Assembly: GCA_039029395.1 (NCBI GenBank)
Contig: JBCCGG010000019.1
Span: 1-64,000, forward strand
Source: JBCCGG01 sp039029395
GTDB taxonomy: Bacteria > Pseudomonadota > Alphaproteobacteria > Kiloniellales > JAKSDN01
Length of the DNA stretch: 64,000 bases
Direction of reading: 5' to 3'
The notes beneath the pieces were generated by a model, which was not told where the DNA came from, did not search any database, and saw nothing but the letters and a program-made list of their open reading frames with translations. Position numbers and translations under genes: made by a program. The stretch's first letter is position 1. Each line of letters begins with the position of its first letter. Positions 24,834-34,616 of the stretch are shown here, in pieces.

Positions 24834-27800
24834 GCGCGCTGCCCGAGGCGCTCAGCGATCGGGTGCTGCTGTGCGACGGCGCCATGGGCAGCCGTATCCA
24901 GGCGCTTGATCTGGATTTGGAGCGGGATTTCCGTGGCCAGGAGAACTGCTCGGAGATCCTCAACCTGAGCCGCCCGGACCTGATTCGCGAGGTCCACGCG
25001 GGCTATTTCGCGGCCGGTGCCGATCTGGTGGAGACGAACTCCTTCGGCGGCTCGCCGCTCACCCTGGCCGAGTTCGACTTGCAGGACCAAGCCCTCGAGA
25101 TCAACCGCCGGGCCGCCGAACTGGCGCGCGAAGCTGCTGAAGGCTTCGAGGGCCGTTTCGTGCTCGGCTCGATCGGGCCGGGCACCAAGTTGCCCTCGCT
25201 GGGCCAAGTGTCGTACGACCAATTGGAAGACGCCCTTGCCCTGCAGGCACGGGGTCTCCTGGAAGGTGGGGTCGACGGGCTGCTGATCGAAACTTGCCAA
25301 GACCCCCTGCAGATAAAGGCGGCGGTCAACGGCGCGAAACAGGCACGGGCGGCGGCTGGGCGCGCGGACCTTCCGATTCTGGTCCAGCTCACCATCGAGA
25401 CGACAGGCACGCTCCTGGTGGGCAGCGATCTGGCCGCCGCCGCAACCGTGCTGCGCGCGCTCGAGGTCGACTTCATCGGGCTTAACTGCGCGACCGGCCC
25501 CCAGGAGATGGCGGCCCACGTGCGCTGGCTGGGCGAGTCCTGGCCGGGCAAGCTCTCGGTCCAGCCCAACTCCGGCTTGCCCGAGCTGGTCGAGGGCAAG
25601 ACCTGCTATCCGCTTTCGCCCGACGACCTGGCGAGCTGGCTCGAGCGCTTCGTGACCGAAGACGGCCTCAATATGATCGGCGGCTGCTGCGGCACCACGG
25701 TCGAGCACATCGCCGCGCTTGATCGCATGCTGCGCCGCCTGGCTGAGCAGCAGGGCAGGGAAGGGCGGCCAGCGCCCATCGCCCGGACGGCTCAGTGGGA
25801 GCCGGGCCTCGCCTCACTCTACGGTCAGGTACCCTATCGTCAGGAGAACGCCTATCTCTCGATCGGCGAGCGCTGCAACGCCAACGGCAGCCGCAAGTTC
25901 CGCCAGCTCCAGGAGGCCGGCGACTGGGAGGCCTGCGTCGCCATGGGGGTCGAGCAGGTGCGCGAGGGCTCCCATGCGATTGACCTCTGCACCGCCTTCG
26001 TCGGTCGCGACGAGTCGGCTGAGATGGTCGAGGTGGCCCAGCGCATGCGCGGCTCGGTCGACGCGCCCCTGGTGGTCGATTCCACCGAGTACCCGGTACT
26101 CGAGACCGCGCTCAAGCTCTACGGCGGCAAGGCGGTCCTGAATTCCATCAACTTCGAGGACGGCGAGGAAGCTGCCGAGAAACGGGTGGAACTGGCACGC
26201 AAGTTCGGCGCCGCGGTGATCGCGCTCACCATCGACGAAGAGGGCATGGCCAAGGAGCCGGCCCACAAGGTCGAGATCGCCAAGCGCCTGCACGATTTTG
26301 CCTGCGTTCGACATGGCTTGCCGTCCCAGGACCTGATTCTCGATCCTCTAACCTTCACGATCTGCACCGGCAACGAGGACGACCGCAAGCTCGGGCTCTG
26401 GACCCTGGAGGCGATCGAGCAGATCGCGCGCGAGCTGCCCGAGTGCCAGATCATTCTCGGTCTTTCGAACATCTCCTTCGGGCTCAATCCAGCGGCCCGC
26501 CATGTGCTGAACTCCGTGTTCCTGGACCACGCGCTTCGGCGCGGCATGACCGGGGCGATCGTCCACCTATCCAAGATCCGGCCATTGCATGCCATTCCCG
26601 AGGAGGAGGTCGCCGCCGCCGAGGCCCTGATCTTCGACAAGCGCGAAGGCGGCAACGACCCGCTCATCGACTTCATCGCCCTCTTCAACGGCCGGACCGC
26701 CGAGGCCGCGGAGACCCGCGAGCGCCCGGCCGATGTGGAGAGCCGGCTTTCCCAGCGCATTATCGACGGCGACCGCCAGGGTCTGGAGGAGGACCTCACC
26801 CTGGCGCTCGAGAGCTACCCGCCGCTCGACATCATCAACGTCCACCTGCTCGACGGCATGAAGGTGGTCGGCGAGCTGTTCGGCGCCGGCAAGATGCAGC
26901 TGCCCTTCGTGCTCCAATCGGCCGAGACCATGAAGGCCGCAGTCGCCTTCCTGGAGCCTTACATGGAGCGGGTCGAGGGCGCCGAGAAGGGCACGATCGT
27001 TCTCGCCACGGTCAAGGGCGACGTGCACGACATCGGCAAGAACCTGGTCGACATCATCCTGACCAACAATGGCTACAAGGTGATCAACTTGGGTATCAAG
27101 CAGCCGATCGAGGTGATCCTGGAAGCCGCACAAAAGCACAAGGCCGACGCCATCGGCATGAGCGGCCTTTTGGTGAAATCCACCGTGGTCATGCGCGAGA
27201 ACCTTGAGCGCCTGACCAAGGAGGGCATCGAGGTGCCGATCTTCCTGGGCGGCGCGGCGCTCACCCGCTCCTATGTGGAGGGCGACTGCGCGGCGGCTTA
27301 CGGCTGCGGCCGGGTCGCCTACGCGCGGGACGCCTTCGACGGCTTGGATCTGATCGGCAAGGTCGTCGATGGCGGCTTCGACGACCACATCGCCGCGCGC
27401 AATGCGGCCCAAGAAAAACGTGCCAAGACCACTGCGCCGCGCCCCAAGGCGCCGAAACCGGAGGTCCTGCCACGCGGCTACGTCAACGGCGTGGAGATCC
27501 CCAAGCCGCCGTTCCTGGGCACCCGGCACATCGAGGAGGTGCCGATCGACAGCCTCTTGCCCTATCTCAACGAGCGCATGCTCTATCAGTTCCAATGGGG
27601 CTACCGGAAGAACGGGCGCTCCCTGGAGGATTACATGGCCTGGGCCGCCAAGGAGCTGCGGCCTCTGCTCAAGGAAATGCTGGTCAAAGCCCGGGAAGAC
27701 CAGGTGCTTCAGCCCCAGGCGGTCTACGGCTACTTTCCGGCCAACAGCTGGGGCGATGAGATCCTGCTCTACGATCCGGCCGACGAGACCCGCGAGGTGG

Positions 27801-28291
27801 CGCGCTTCACCTTGCCGCGCCAGAGCCGGGGCGACGGGCTTTGCGTTGCCGACTTCCTGATGCCCGTGGACTGGGGCCGGCGCGACCTGCTGGGTCTCCA
27901 GGTGGTGACCATGGGCCAGAAGGCGTCCGACACCGCGCGCCAGTGGTTCGCCGAAGACCGCTACAAGGACTATCTCTATCTCCACGGCCTGGGCGTCGAG
28001 CTTGCCGAAGCGCTCGCCGAGTACGTCCACAAGCGTATCCGCAGCGAGCTCGGCTTCGCGCGGGACGACGCCCGCGAGGTCAAGGAGCTGCTCCAGCAGG
28101 GCTACCGGGGCTCGCGCTACTCCTTCGGCTATCCGGCCTGCCCGAACCTGGAGGACCAGACCCAGATTCTGGCTCTCCTGGACGCCCAGCGCATCGGCGT
28201 GGAACTCTCCGACGAGTTCCAGCTCCACCCCGAGCAGTCGACCTCGGCGATCGTCGTCCACCACCCGGAGGCGCGGTACTTCACGATGTAA
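24830..28291 (+). CDS. metH: Cobalamin-dependent methionine synthase
   Basis: 1153 residues with the canonical four modules: homocysteine-binding barrel (residues 1-320, zinc cysteines in GGCCGTT near the end), pterin-binding barrel (about 350-640, GERCNANGSRKF), cobalamin domains (about 650-880, ligand His in DVHDIGKNLVDI), and the C-terminal reactivation domain that binds AdoMet (about 900-1150, with YGYFPANSWGDEI and FGYPACPNLEDQ). It transfers methyl from 5-methyl-THF to homocysteine. It needs vitamin B12 and is the end of the ArsR-metF-metH operon. A longer frame upstream is only the other frame of metF. Confidence 0.97.
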   Translation: MSALPEALSDRVLLCDGAMGSRIQALDLDLERDFRGQENCSEILNLSRPDLIREVHAGYFAAGADLVETNSFGGSPLTLAEFDLQDQALEINRRAAELAREAAEGFEGRFVLGSIGPGTKLPSLGQVSYDQLEDALALQARGLLEGGVDGLLIETCQDPLQIKAAVNGAKQARAAAGRADLPILVQLTIETTGTLLVGSDLAAAATVLRALEVDFIGLNCATGPQEMAAHVRWLGESWPGKLSVQPNSGLPELVEGKTCYPLSPDDLASWLERFVTEDGLNMIGGCCGTTVEHIAALDRMLRRLAEQQGREGRPAPIARTAQWEPGLASLYGQVPYRQENAYLSIGERCNANGSRKFRQLQEAGDWEACVAMGVEQVREGSHAIDLCTAFVGRDESAEMVEVAQRMRGSVDAPLVVDSTEYPVLETALKLYGGKAVLNSINFEDGEEAAEKRVELARKFGAAVIALTIDEEGMAKEPAHKVEIAKRLHDFACVRHGLPSQDLILDPLTFTICTGNEDDRKLGLWTLEAIEQIARELPECQIILGLSNISFGLNPAARHVLNSVFLDHALRRGMTGAIVHLSKIRPLHAIPEEEVAAAEALIFDKREGGNDPLIDFIALFNGRTAEAAETRERPADVESRLSQRIIDGDRQGLEEDLTLALESYPPLDIINVHLLDGMKVVGELFGAGKMQLPFVLQSAETMKAAVAFLEPYMERVEGAEKGTIVLATVKGDVHDIGKNLVDIILTNNGYKVINLGIKQPIEVILEAAQKHKADAIGMSGLLVKSTVVMRENLERLTKEGIEVPIFLGGAALTRSYVEGDCAAAYGCGRVAYARDAFDGLDLIGKVVDGGFDDHIAARNAAQEKRAKTTAPRPKAPKPEVLPRGYVNGVEIPKPPFLGTRHIEEVPIDSLLPYLNERMLYQFQWGYRKNGRSLEDYMAWAAKELRPLLKEMLVKAREDQVLQPQAVYGYFPANSWGDEILLYDPADETREVARFTLPRQSRGDGLCVADFLMPVDWGRRDLLGLQVVTMGQKASDTARQWFAEDRYKDYLYLHGLGVELAEALAEYVHKRIRSELGFARDDAREVKELLQQGYRGSRYSFGYPACPNLEDQTQILALLDAQRIGVELSDEFQLHPEQSTSAIVVHHPEARYFTM

Positions 28292-28355
28292 TCGCGTTTT
28301 CCCAGTAGGAAATTTTATTCACTATCATTGATTCCGGGGGCCGCTTGCGCTAAGA

Positions 28356-28387
28356 CCTTTCCCGATGAAAATCCGTGATCGGGAAGG
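28356..28387 (+). promoter_or_regulatory. Hairpin overlapping the ribosome-binding region of the amidotransferase gene
   Basis: CCTTTCCCGAT (28356-28366) can pair with ATCGGGAAGG (28378-28387), with one bulged T and an 11-base loop. The 3' arm contains part of the purine-rich GGGAAGGGATGGGG that serves the ATG at 28397, so folding would limit translation. It could be a translational attenuator or a coincidental stem; no riboswitch consensus is recognised. Confidence 0.4.
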
Positions 28388-28396
28388 GATGGGGCG

Positions 28397-29311
28397 ATGT
28401 GCGGAATTGCGGGAATTCTGTTCAAGGACTTCGAGGCCACCCGGCGAAATCTGACCGCCGGCCAGGCGCTCATAAACATGCTCGACGGCTGCCAGCACCG
28501 GGGCCCGGACTCGACCGGCTTCGCGCTCTATCGGGACTCCGAGGAGGGCCTGCTGCGCCTGCGCTTTTTCGTTGGCGAGGGCGAGGGCCAGGCCAAAGCA
28601 CTCGATAAGGTGCGCGCGCTGTTGGCCGAGCAGGGCGCCGAGATCGTCGAGGAGCATGTGGAGGGCAACACCTTGCGGGTCCAAGTGCGCTACGAGGGTG
28701 ATGTCCAAAAATTCTCCTACGCCCTGGAGCACGCCGCCAAGGTTTTCTCGGTCGGCAGCTCGCTCGATATCATTAAGGACATCGGCGGCGCCCATGACGT
28801 GGACGAGCGCTACGACGTGCAGTCCTTTGCCGGCTCCCACGGCATCGGCCACGTGCGCCTGGCAACCGAGTCCGACGTCAACCCCGAGGCCGCCCATCCC
28901 TTCTGGGCGACCGGCTTCGCGGACGTGGCGATCGTCCACAACGGTCAGATCACGAATTACTGGAAGATGCGCCGCCGGCTCGAGAAGCGCGGCTACGAGT
29001 TCAACACCGACAACGACAGCGAGCTGATCGCGGTTTACCTCGCTGACAAGCTCAAACAGGGCGTCAGCCTGAACGACGCGCTCAAGACCTCGATCGACGA
29101 TCTGGACGGCACCTTCTCCTTCCTGGTCTCGACCCGGGACGAGATCGGCTTCGCCAAGGACCGCCTGGCGGCCAAGCCCATGGTCAAGTTCGAGGACGAA
29201 AACATCATCGCGATCGCCTCGGAAGAAGTTTCGCTCAACAAGCTCTTTCCGGGACAGGCTCTGTCGACCAGTGAGCCGCCGCCGGGGACCTATGCGACAT
29301 GGCACAGATAG
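28397..29311 (+). CDS. Class II glutamine amidotransferase (GlxB/MgsA-like)
   Basis: 304 residues with the Ntn glutaminase fold. Catalytic Cys2 follows the initiator Met (MCGIAGILF). The glutamine-site Arg and the oxyanion Asn-Gly (VHNGQITNYW) and Asp (TDNDSELI) motifs are present. It strips ammonia from glutamine for use by the synthase encoded next. It matches the amidotransferase subunit of GlxBCD and of N-methylglutamate synthase (MgsA) rather than the large GltB N-terminus. Overlaps the next gene by 13 bases. Confidence 0.88.
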   Translation: MCGIAGILFKDFEATRRNLTAGQALINMLDGCQHRGPDSTGFALYRDSEEGLLRLRFFVGEGEGQAKALDKVRALLAEQGAEIVEEHVEGNTLRVQVRYEGDVQKFSYALEHAAKVFSVGSSLDIIKDIGGAHDVDERYDVQSFAGSHGIGHVRLATESDVNPEAAHPFWATGFADVAIVHNGQITNYWKMRRRLEKRGYEFNTDNDSELIAVYLADKLKQGVSLNDALKTSIDDLDGTFSFLVSTRDEIGFAKDRLAAKPMVKFEDENIIAIASEEVSLNKLFPGQALSTSEPPPGTYATWHR

Positions 29312-31257
29312 ACCTCAGCGCCCTTTCGGTCACCGAGGCGAACAACCGCATTCGCCAGTTCGGCGCCGAAGGCGAGGACGTGGACGTCCTCAATCCCGAC
29401 GCACGTCACCACATCGGCGTCGGGCTAACCCATCCGATCACCGTGCGGGTCCACGGCTCGGCCGGCTATTTCTGCGCCGGCTTGACCGACGGGCCGCGCT
29501 TCGAGATCGAGAACAACGTCGGCTGGGGCCTTGCCGACAATATGTTGGGTGGCTTGGTCGTGGTCAACGGCAACGCCAGTGCGATCGCCGGGGTGGCGAT
29601 CCGCGGCGCTGACGTTGTGGTGCGCGGCAATGTGGGCTCGCGCGCCGGCCAGGTCATGAAGGAAGGTACACTGTGCTGCGCCGGCTCGGCCAACTTCATG
29701 GCCGGCTACATGATGTACGGCGGGCGCATCATCATCTTGGGCAACTCCGGCGAGCGGGTCGGCGAGGATATGACTGGCGGCACGATCTACGTCGGCGGCG
29801 ATGTCCAGACCCTAGGCGCCGACGCCAAGGTGACTGATCTGCCAACTGACGAGCTGGACGAGATCCGCGCGTTTCTCGAGCGCTACAAGATTCCCTTCTC
29901 TGGCTCGCTGCAGAAGATCGTCAACGCCGGCCAGCGCCTGCGCTACGGCTCGGTCGAGCCGCGCGTGCGCTCGATTCCCTTCCAGTCCTTTTCCAGCGGC
30001 TCGGACTACTGGAACCAGAAGGTCCAGGAGGACGTCCACATCAAGGCCCAGATCGGCCGGTACAGGATTCGCGGCTATGGCGCGGCGCGGCCCCTGCCGC
30101 ACATCGCCGACATCGCGTTCAAGCGCGACCTGTCGCGTGCCGGCGGCGACCCTGAAGTGGTCTCCAAGGTCAAGCTGGCGACCGAGATCGGCGGCAAGCA
30201 CGGCGCCACGCCGCTTAAGCTCTCCATGCCGATCACCATCGCGCCCATGAGCTACGGTGCGCTCAGCAAGTCCACCAAGGTGGCGCTCGCAATCGCCTCC
30301 AAGCTTTCAGGCATCTCGGAGAACACCGGCGAGGGCGGGATGTCGGACGAGCAGCGCGACGCCGCCGACCAGCTAATCTACCAATGCCTCTCGGGTCGTC
30401 TTGGCTGGTCGATCCACGACATGCAGCGCGCCAACGGTCTGGAGATCTACATCTCCCAAGGCGCCAAGCCGGGCCTCGGCGGCCAGCTGATGGCCAAGAA
30501 GGTGACCAAGGAGATTGCGCGCATCCGCGGCATTCCCGAGGGCATCGACCTGCGCTCGCCCTCGCGCCATCCCGACGTGCTTGGCGCCGACGACCTGGTC
30601 ATCAAGGTCGAGGAGTTTCGCGAGGCGACTGGCTACAAGATCCCGGTCTCGGTCAAGCTGGGCGCGGGCCGTGTGCGCGACGACATCAAGATCGCGCTCA
30701 AAGACGGCTTCGACTTCGTCGAGCTGGACGGCCTGCAAGGATCGACCGGGGCGGCCGGCAACGAGGTGCTGGAGTTTGTCGGCATCCCGACCTTATCGGC
30801 GATTCAGGAAGCGCTCGACGCGCTCGCCGAGATCGACTGTGCCGGCCAGCTTGAGATTATCCTGATGGGCGGCGTAAAGGATGGCATCGACGCCGCCAAG
30901 GCGCTGGCGCTGGGCGCAAATGCGGTCGGCATCGGCACCAGCGCGATAATCGCCGGCGGCTGCATCGCCTGCATGCAGTGCCACGTGGGCAGCTGCGTGG
31001 TCGGCATCGCGACCCAAGATCCGGAGCACGAGAAGCGCTACAACACGGCGGTGGAGGCCCACAACATTCACCGCTTCCTGGAAGCCATGCGCTGGCAGCT
31101 GGCGAGCATCGCCGCCGCCCATGGCTACGACGACTTCCGACAGTTCTCGCGCGACGACCTGGCGGCTCTCACACCGGAAGCCGCTGCGATCACCGGTTTG
31201 CCCTACATGCCCGAGCTGCGCGAGCGAAGCCTCTCGCCGGCACTGAAGGTGGCCTGA
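29299..31257 (+). CDS. Fused GXGXG and FMN-binding glutamate-synthase-like protein (GlxC-GlxD-like)
   Basis: 652 residues. Residues about 10-195 are a GXGXG beta-helix like the GltB C-terminus (repeats such as GGLVVVNGNASAIAG and GTIYVGGDVQ). Residues about 225-640 are the FMN barrel that converts 2-oxoglutarate and ammonia, with GRLGWSIHDM, the signature SVKLGAGRV and a 3Fe-4S-type cysteine set in GGCIACMQCHVGSC. In other organisms these parts are separate (GlxC/GlxD or MgsB/MgsC), and in GltB the order is reversed. The protein here is a head-to-tail fusion with GXGXG first. It is coupled with the amidotransferase gene by overlap. Confidence 0.88.
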   Translation: MAQIDLSALSVTEANNRIRQFGAEGEDVDVLNPDARHHIGVGLTHPITVRVHGSAGYFCAGLTDGPRFEIENNVGWGLADNMLGGLVVVNGNASAIAGVAIRGADVVVRGNVGSRAGQVMKEGTLCCAGSANFMAGYMMYGGRIIILGNSGERVGEDMTGGTIYVGGDVQTLGADAKVTDLPTDELDEIRAFLERYKIPFSGSLQKIVNAGQRLRYGSVEPRVRSIPFQSFSSGSDYWNQKVQEDVHIKAQIGRYRIRGYGAARPLPHIADIAFKRDLSRAGGDPEVVSKVKLATEIGGKHGATPLKLSMPITIAPMSYGALSKSTKVALAIASKLSGISENTGEGGMSDEQRDAADQLIYQCLSGRLGWSIHDMQRANGLEIYISQGAKPGLGGQLMAKKVTKEIARIRGIPEGIDLRSPSRHPDVLGADDLVIKVEEFREATGYKIPVSVKLGAGRVRDDIKIALKDGFDFVELDGLQGSTGAAGNEVLEFVGIPTLSAIQEALDALAEIDCAGQLEIILMGGVKDGIDAAKALALGANAVGIGTSAIIAGGCIACMQCHVGSCVVGIATQDPEHEKRYNTAVEAHNIHRFLEAMRWQLASIAAAHGYDDFRQFSRDDLAALTPEAAAITGLPYMPELRERSLSPALKVA

Positions 31258-31258
31258 C

Positions 31259-33799
31259 ATGAGCGACGTCTACGACATCAACCGCATCGTGCCGGCCGAC
31301 GCCCCGGCCGAGTTTCCCGATGATGTGGCCGATACCCATTTCGTGCCGGCGCCCTGCCAGGTCGCCTGCCCGATCGGCACCGACGCGCCCTCATACCTGG
31401 CTTACATCTGGGAGGACAAGTTCGAGGAGGCTTTCGAGGCGATCACCGCGACCAATCCCTTCAGCTCGATTTGCGGGCGGGTTTGCGATGCGCCTTGCGA
31501 GCCGGCTTGTCGGCGCGCCGATAGCGATGGGCCGATCGCGATCCGCAACCTGAAGCGCTACGTCATGGAAAGATTGGGCAAGGATTTCACGCTGCCCGAA
31601 ATCGAAGTTGTTCAGACCAAGACGGTCGGCATCGTCGGCTCCGGGCCGGCCGGCCTGACCGCCGCGCAGGACTTGGCCGAGGCCGGTTACGAGGTCCATG
31701 TCTACGAGATGACGGACCGCCTGGGCGGCATGATGGTCTGGGGCATTCCGGCCTTCCGTTTGCCGGTCGGCACGATCGAGGAAGACCTGAACCGCATGAT
31801 GACCCATTGCCCGGGCATCAAGGTGCACCTCAACTGTGCGCTCGGCCGGGACGTCACGCTGGATGAGTTGAAGCAGCGCCATGATGCGGTCCTGCTGACC
31901 ATCGGCTCCTGGTGGGGCAAGGCGATGGGGGTTCCCGGCGAGGCGGATTCCCGGGTGGTCGACGGCGTCGCCTTCCTGCGCCGGATAAATGCCGGCGAGC
32001 GGCCCGAGCTGCCCGAAACCGTGGTCGTGGTGGGCGGCGGCGACGTCGCCATGGACGCCTGCCGCTCGGCCTTGCGCATGCCCGGCTGCGAGCGGGTCAA
32101 AGTCGTCTATCGCCGCACCCCAGAGGAGATTCCGGCGCGCCGGGATGAGCTGGAAGGCGCGCTGAAGGAAGGCATCGAGTTTGTGTACAACACCCTGCAG
32201 CTCGAGGTCATTGAAAAAGGCAACGGCCTGGCGTTGAAATGCGTCCTGACCGCGCCTGGCGAGCCGGACGCCGACGGACGGCGCCGCCCGGTTCCGGTCG
32301 AGGGCTCGGAGCACCACATCGACTGCGGCATGGTGATCGCCGCGGTCGGCCAGCAGGCGGAAAGCGACGAGCTGGCGGGCCAGGACTTGATGGCCAAGGA
32401 CCGGGTCAAGACCGCGTGGGACACCATGCGCACCGACGACGAGAAGGTCTTCGCGGCCGGCGACGGCGCCTTCGGCGGCTCGACCATCGTCATGGCCATG
32501 CAGCACGGCCACCGGGCCGCCTATTACATGAAAGCATTCTTGGAGGGCCGCGAGAACCCGGTGCCTTATCGCACGCCCTTCCGCACCCGGCGCGTGCCGG
32601 TCGCGCAAGATCCTTTGTGGGAGATGATCAACCGCCAGGAGCAAGAGTTCCACGGCGTCGGCGACAATCCGGTCGCCTTCCCCGAGATCGAATCCACCTA
32701 CAACCGGGACGAGGCCCGTGCCGAGGCCGCGCGCTGCTTCCGCTGCGATGCCGAGACCGGCACGGTCGACTATTCGGTGCGCAACCGCGAGGACATCTTC
32801 GTGATGGCCCGTACCGCGCCCAAGGACGCAGCCAAGCACACCGCCATGCTGCAAAAGCGCCTCCAGCCGCGGCCAAATCCCTTCGCGGAGGACGAGCCTG
32901 CCTCTTTCGAGCACCTGGTGTTCTTGCCGGCCAATCTGTCGCGCTTGGTGATCGATCCCTATCGGGACGACTGTCGGGTTGCCGTGAACTTCGCATTCGA
33001 CAAGCTGCAGACTGCCTCGCCGACCATCGTCACCGGTTTTGACGAGGCGCCCGAGGAGGTGCGCGAGGATCTGGCGGCCAGTATCGCCGAGCACGGCAGC
33101 CTATACCTGGGCGCCGCTTCCCTACCGGGTGATGGGCCCTGGCTGCAGCACGTGACCGGCGACGCGCTAGATCCCGGCGCGCTCGGCTACATCGCCGAGC
33201 CCGGCGCCCTGGACGTGCTCAATAGCGCAGCCAAGGACAAGGCAACGGGCACGATCGCCCGAGCCGGCGACTTGGAAGCGACCTTGAAGGCCGCGCTCGA
33301 GGCCGAGCTCGACGTACTGGTGCTCGACGGTACGGGCGCGCTTGGCGGCACTTGGCCCGAGCTGGCGACCGGCGTGGACTTGGCGTTGTTGCGCGATGCC
33401 ATCGCCCTATTGCGCGCCTGGAACCGAGAGGAGGACATCGACCTGCTGTTCTTCGGCGGGGTGCGCTCGGGCACCGATGTCGCCAAGCTGGTCGGCTTGG
33501 GCGCTTGCGTCTCCGTCCTCGGCGTCGCCATGGGCCTTGCTATGGGCGGCACGATTCAAGATGGCGGCTTGACGTTTTATGGCGACATGACCAGCGAGGA
33601 TCGTCAATTGGCGGCTGCCAATCTGCTCAAGGCGCTGGCCGGCGAGGCCTCGATCATGGCGCGCTGCACCGGCAAGACCGACGTACAGAATCTCGAGCCC
33701 GAGGATCTCCGCGCGATCACCGTGACCACGGCCCGTGCCGCCGGAATCCCGCTCGCCGGCACCCAGACAATCCCCGAGGCGCCGCTGGCGGCGGAGTAG
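31259..33799 (+). CDS. GltD-like NAD(P)-dependent oxidoreductase with degenerate FMN-barrel extension
   Basis: 846 residues. Residues about 25-110 form the 4Fe-4S dicluster domain (CQVACPIG, CGRVCDAPCEPACRR). The FAD site is VGIVGSGPAGLTAAQDL (about 125) and the NAD(P) site is VVVVGGGDVAMDACRSAL (about 255). Residues about 490-520 have another pair of Cys (ARCFRCDAE). The last 290 residues are not part of ordinary GltD: they resemble an FMN glutamate-synthase barrel (LLFFGGVRSGTDVAKLVGLGA) that has lost the iron-sulfur cysteines and other active-site residues. It presumably passes electrons from NAD(P)H to the synthase encoded before it (1-base gap). Confidence 0.85.
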   Translation: MSDVYDINRIVPADAPAEFPDDVADTHFVPAPCQVACPIGTDAPSYLAYIWEDKFEEAFEAITATNPFSSICGRVCDAPCEPACRRADSDGPIAIRNLKRYVMERLGKDFTLPEIEVVQTKTVGIVGSGPAGLTAAQDLAEAGYEVHVYEMTDRLGGMMVWGIPAFRLPVGTIEEDLNRMMTHCPGIKVHLNCALGRDVTLDELKQRHDAVLLTIGSWWGKAMGVPGEADSRVVDGVAFLRRINAGERPELPETVVVVGGGDVAMDACRSALRMPGCERVKVVYRRTPEEIPARRDELEGALKEGIEFVYNTLQLEVIEKGNGLALKCVLTAPGEPDADGRRRPVPVEGSEHHIDCGMVIAAVGQQAESDELAGQDLMAKDRVKTAWDTMRTDDEKVFAAGDGAFGGSTIVMAMQHGHRAAYYMKAFLEGRENPVPYRTPFRTRRVPVAQDPLWEMINRQEQEFHGVGDNPVAFPEIESTYNRDEARAEAARCFRCDAETGTVDYSVRNREDIFVMARTAPKDAAKHTAMLQKRLQPRPNPFAEDEPASFEHLVFLPANLSRLVIDPYRDDCRVAVNFAFDKLQTASPTIVTGFDEAPEEVREDLAASIAEHGSLYLGAASLPGDGPWLQHVTGDALDPGALGYIAEPGALDVLNSAAKDKATGTIARAGDLEATLKAALEAELDVLVLDGTGALGGTWPELATGVDLALLRDAIALLRAWNREEDIDLLFFGGVRSGTDVAKLVGLGACVSVLGVAMGLAMGGTIQDGGLTFYGDMTSEDRQLAAANLLKALAGEASIMARCTGKTDVQNLEPEDLRAITVTTARAAGIPLAGTQTIPEAPLAAE

Positions 33800-33817
33800 G
33801 GGCTTCCGTCCGACGCC

Positions 33818-34354
33818 TCAATTGGCGGAGGTGATCTTCGGCAGCTTCTTGTCCAAGCGGTCCAAGGTTTCCTGGGTGATGTCCAGGGTATCGGCTTGAA
33901 GCATGACCACTCGGTTGGCCAGAACCAAGTCGAAGCCTTTTTCATCGGCGATCTCTTGGACCACGTCCTTGACGACCACCTGAATTTCCAGCAGGCCCTT
34001 CTTGAGCTGATCTTCCTGGCGCTCGCGCAGGTCGCGGGAATCCCGCTCCAGCTGGGCCAGCTTCTGGGCGAGGTCCTGACTCTTCTGGGCGTAGACCTCT
34101 TGGCTGAGAACGGACCTTTGGCGGCTCAGCTGGGTGTTCTCTTGAACCAGCTGACTCTCGCGCTTGGCCAGCGCGTCACGGGCCGGCTGGCTTCTCGTAT
34201 TGATATCCTTTTTCAACGCCCGGGCCGCCGAGGCGGTGAGGTAAATCCGCTCCACATCGAGAATCGCCACCTTGACCCCGGCGTTTTGGGCAAGGCTCGG
34301 CCCGGTCGCGAAGCAAATCATCAGCGCCAAGAGCGCGAACCGAATTAGAGGCAC
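33818..34354 (-). CDS. OmpH/Skp-family periplasmic chaperone
   Basis: 178 residues with a Sec signal peptide (hydrophobic FALLALMICFATG, cleavage after LAQ) and then the Skp pattern: VKVAILDVERIYLTASAARALKKDI strand and helix, a long alpha-helical pair (residues about 50-110, rich in Q/E/K) and a closing QADTLDITQETLDRLDKKLPK segment. Skp holds unfolded outer-membrane proteins on their way to the BAM complex. It starts at GTG 34354 with GGAGAG upstream. It is alone here, not next to bamA or lpxD. Convergent with the glutamate-synthase-like operon. Confidence 0.85.
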   Translation of the reverse strand: MPLIRFALLALMICFATGPSLAQNAGVKVAILDVERIYLTASAARALKKDINTRSQPARDALAKRESQLVQENTQLSRQRSVLSQEVYAQKSQDLAQKLAQLERDSRDLRERQEDQLKKGLLEIQVVVKDVVQEIADEKGFDLVLANRVVMLQADTLDITQETLDRLDKKLPKITSAN

Positions 34355-34616
34355 CGTCTAGCTCTCCATTGTGGTCTCTCTGCCAGGGCGCGGAGACTAG
34401 CACGGCGGCCCGACGTCTTGGTAAGCAAATTTGCGAGTAAATGCGTCCTTAAGGACGGCCGTTTACCATATTTCGTGGATCTGACCCAAACAGGCCACGA
34501 GATATTGGAGAGCCCTCTTTACCCTATGCTTACACATCTCGGTCATGATCGGCTGTGCATGAGTCAGCCATAGGCCGCCGTCAGTCGCGGCATTAGACAT
34601 CGAGGATAGAGTCGAC

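Noticed and set aside
28397..33799. A full N-methylglutamate (methylamine) pathway
   Set aside because: The synthase-like genes fit, but neither the N-methylglutamate dehydrogenase subunits nor a gamma-glutamylmethylamide synthetase lie nearby; the partial glutamine-synthetase-like gene at the end is 30 kb away.
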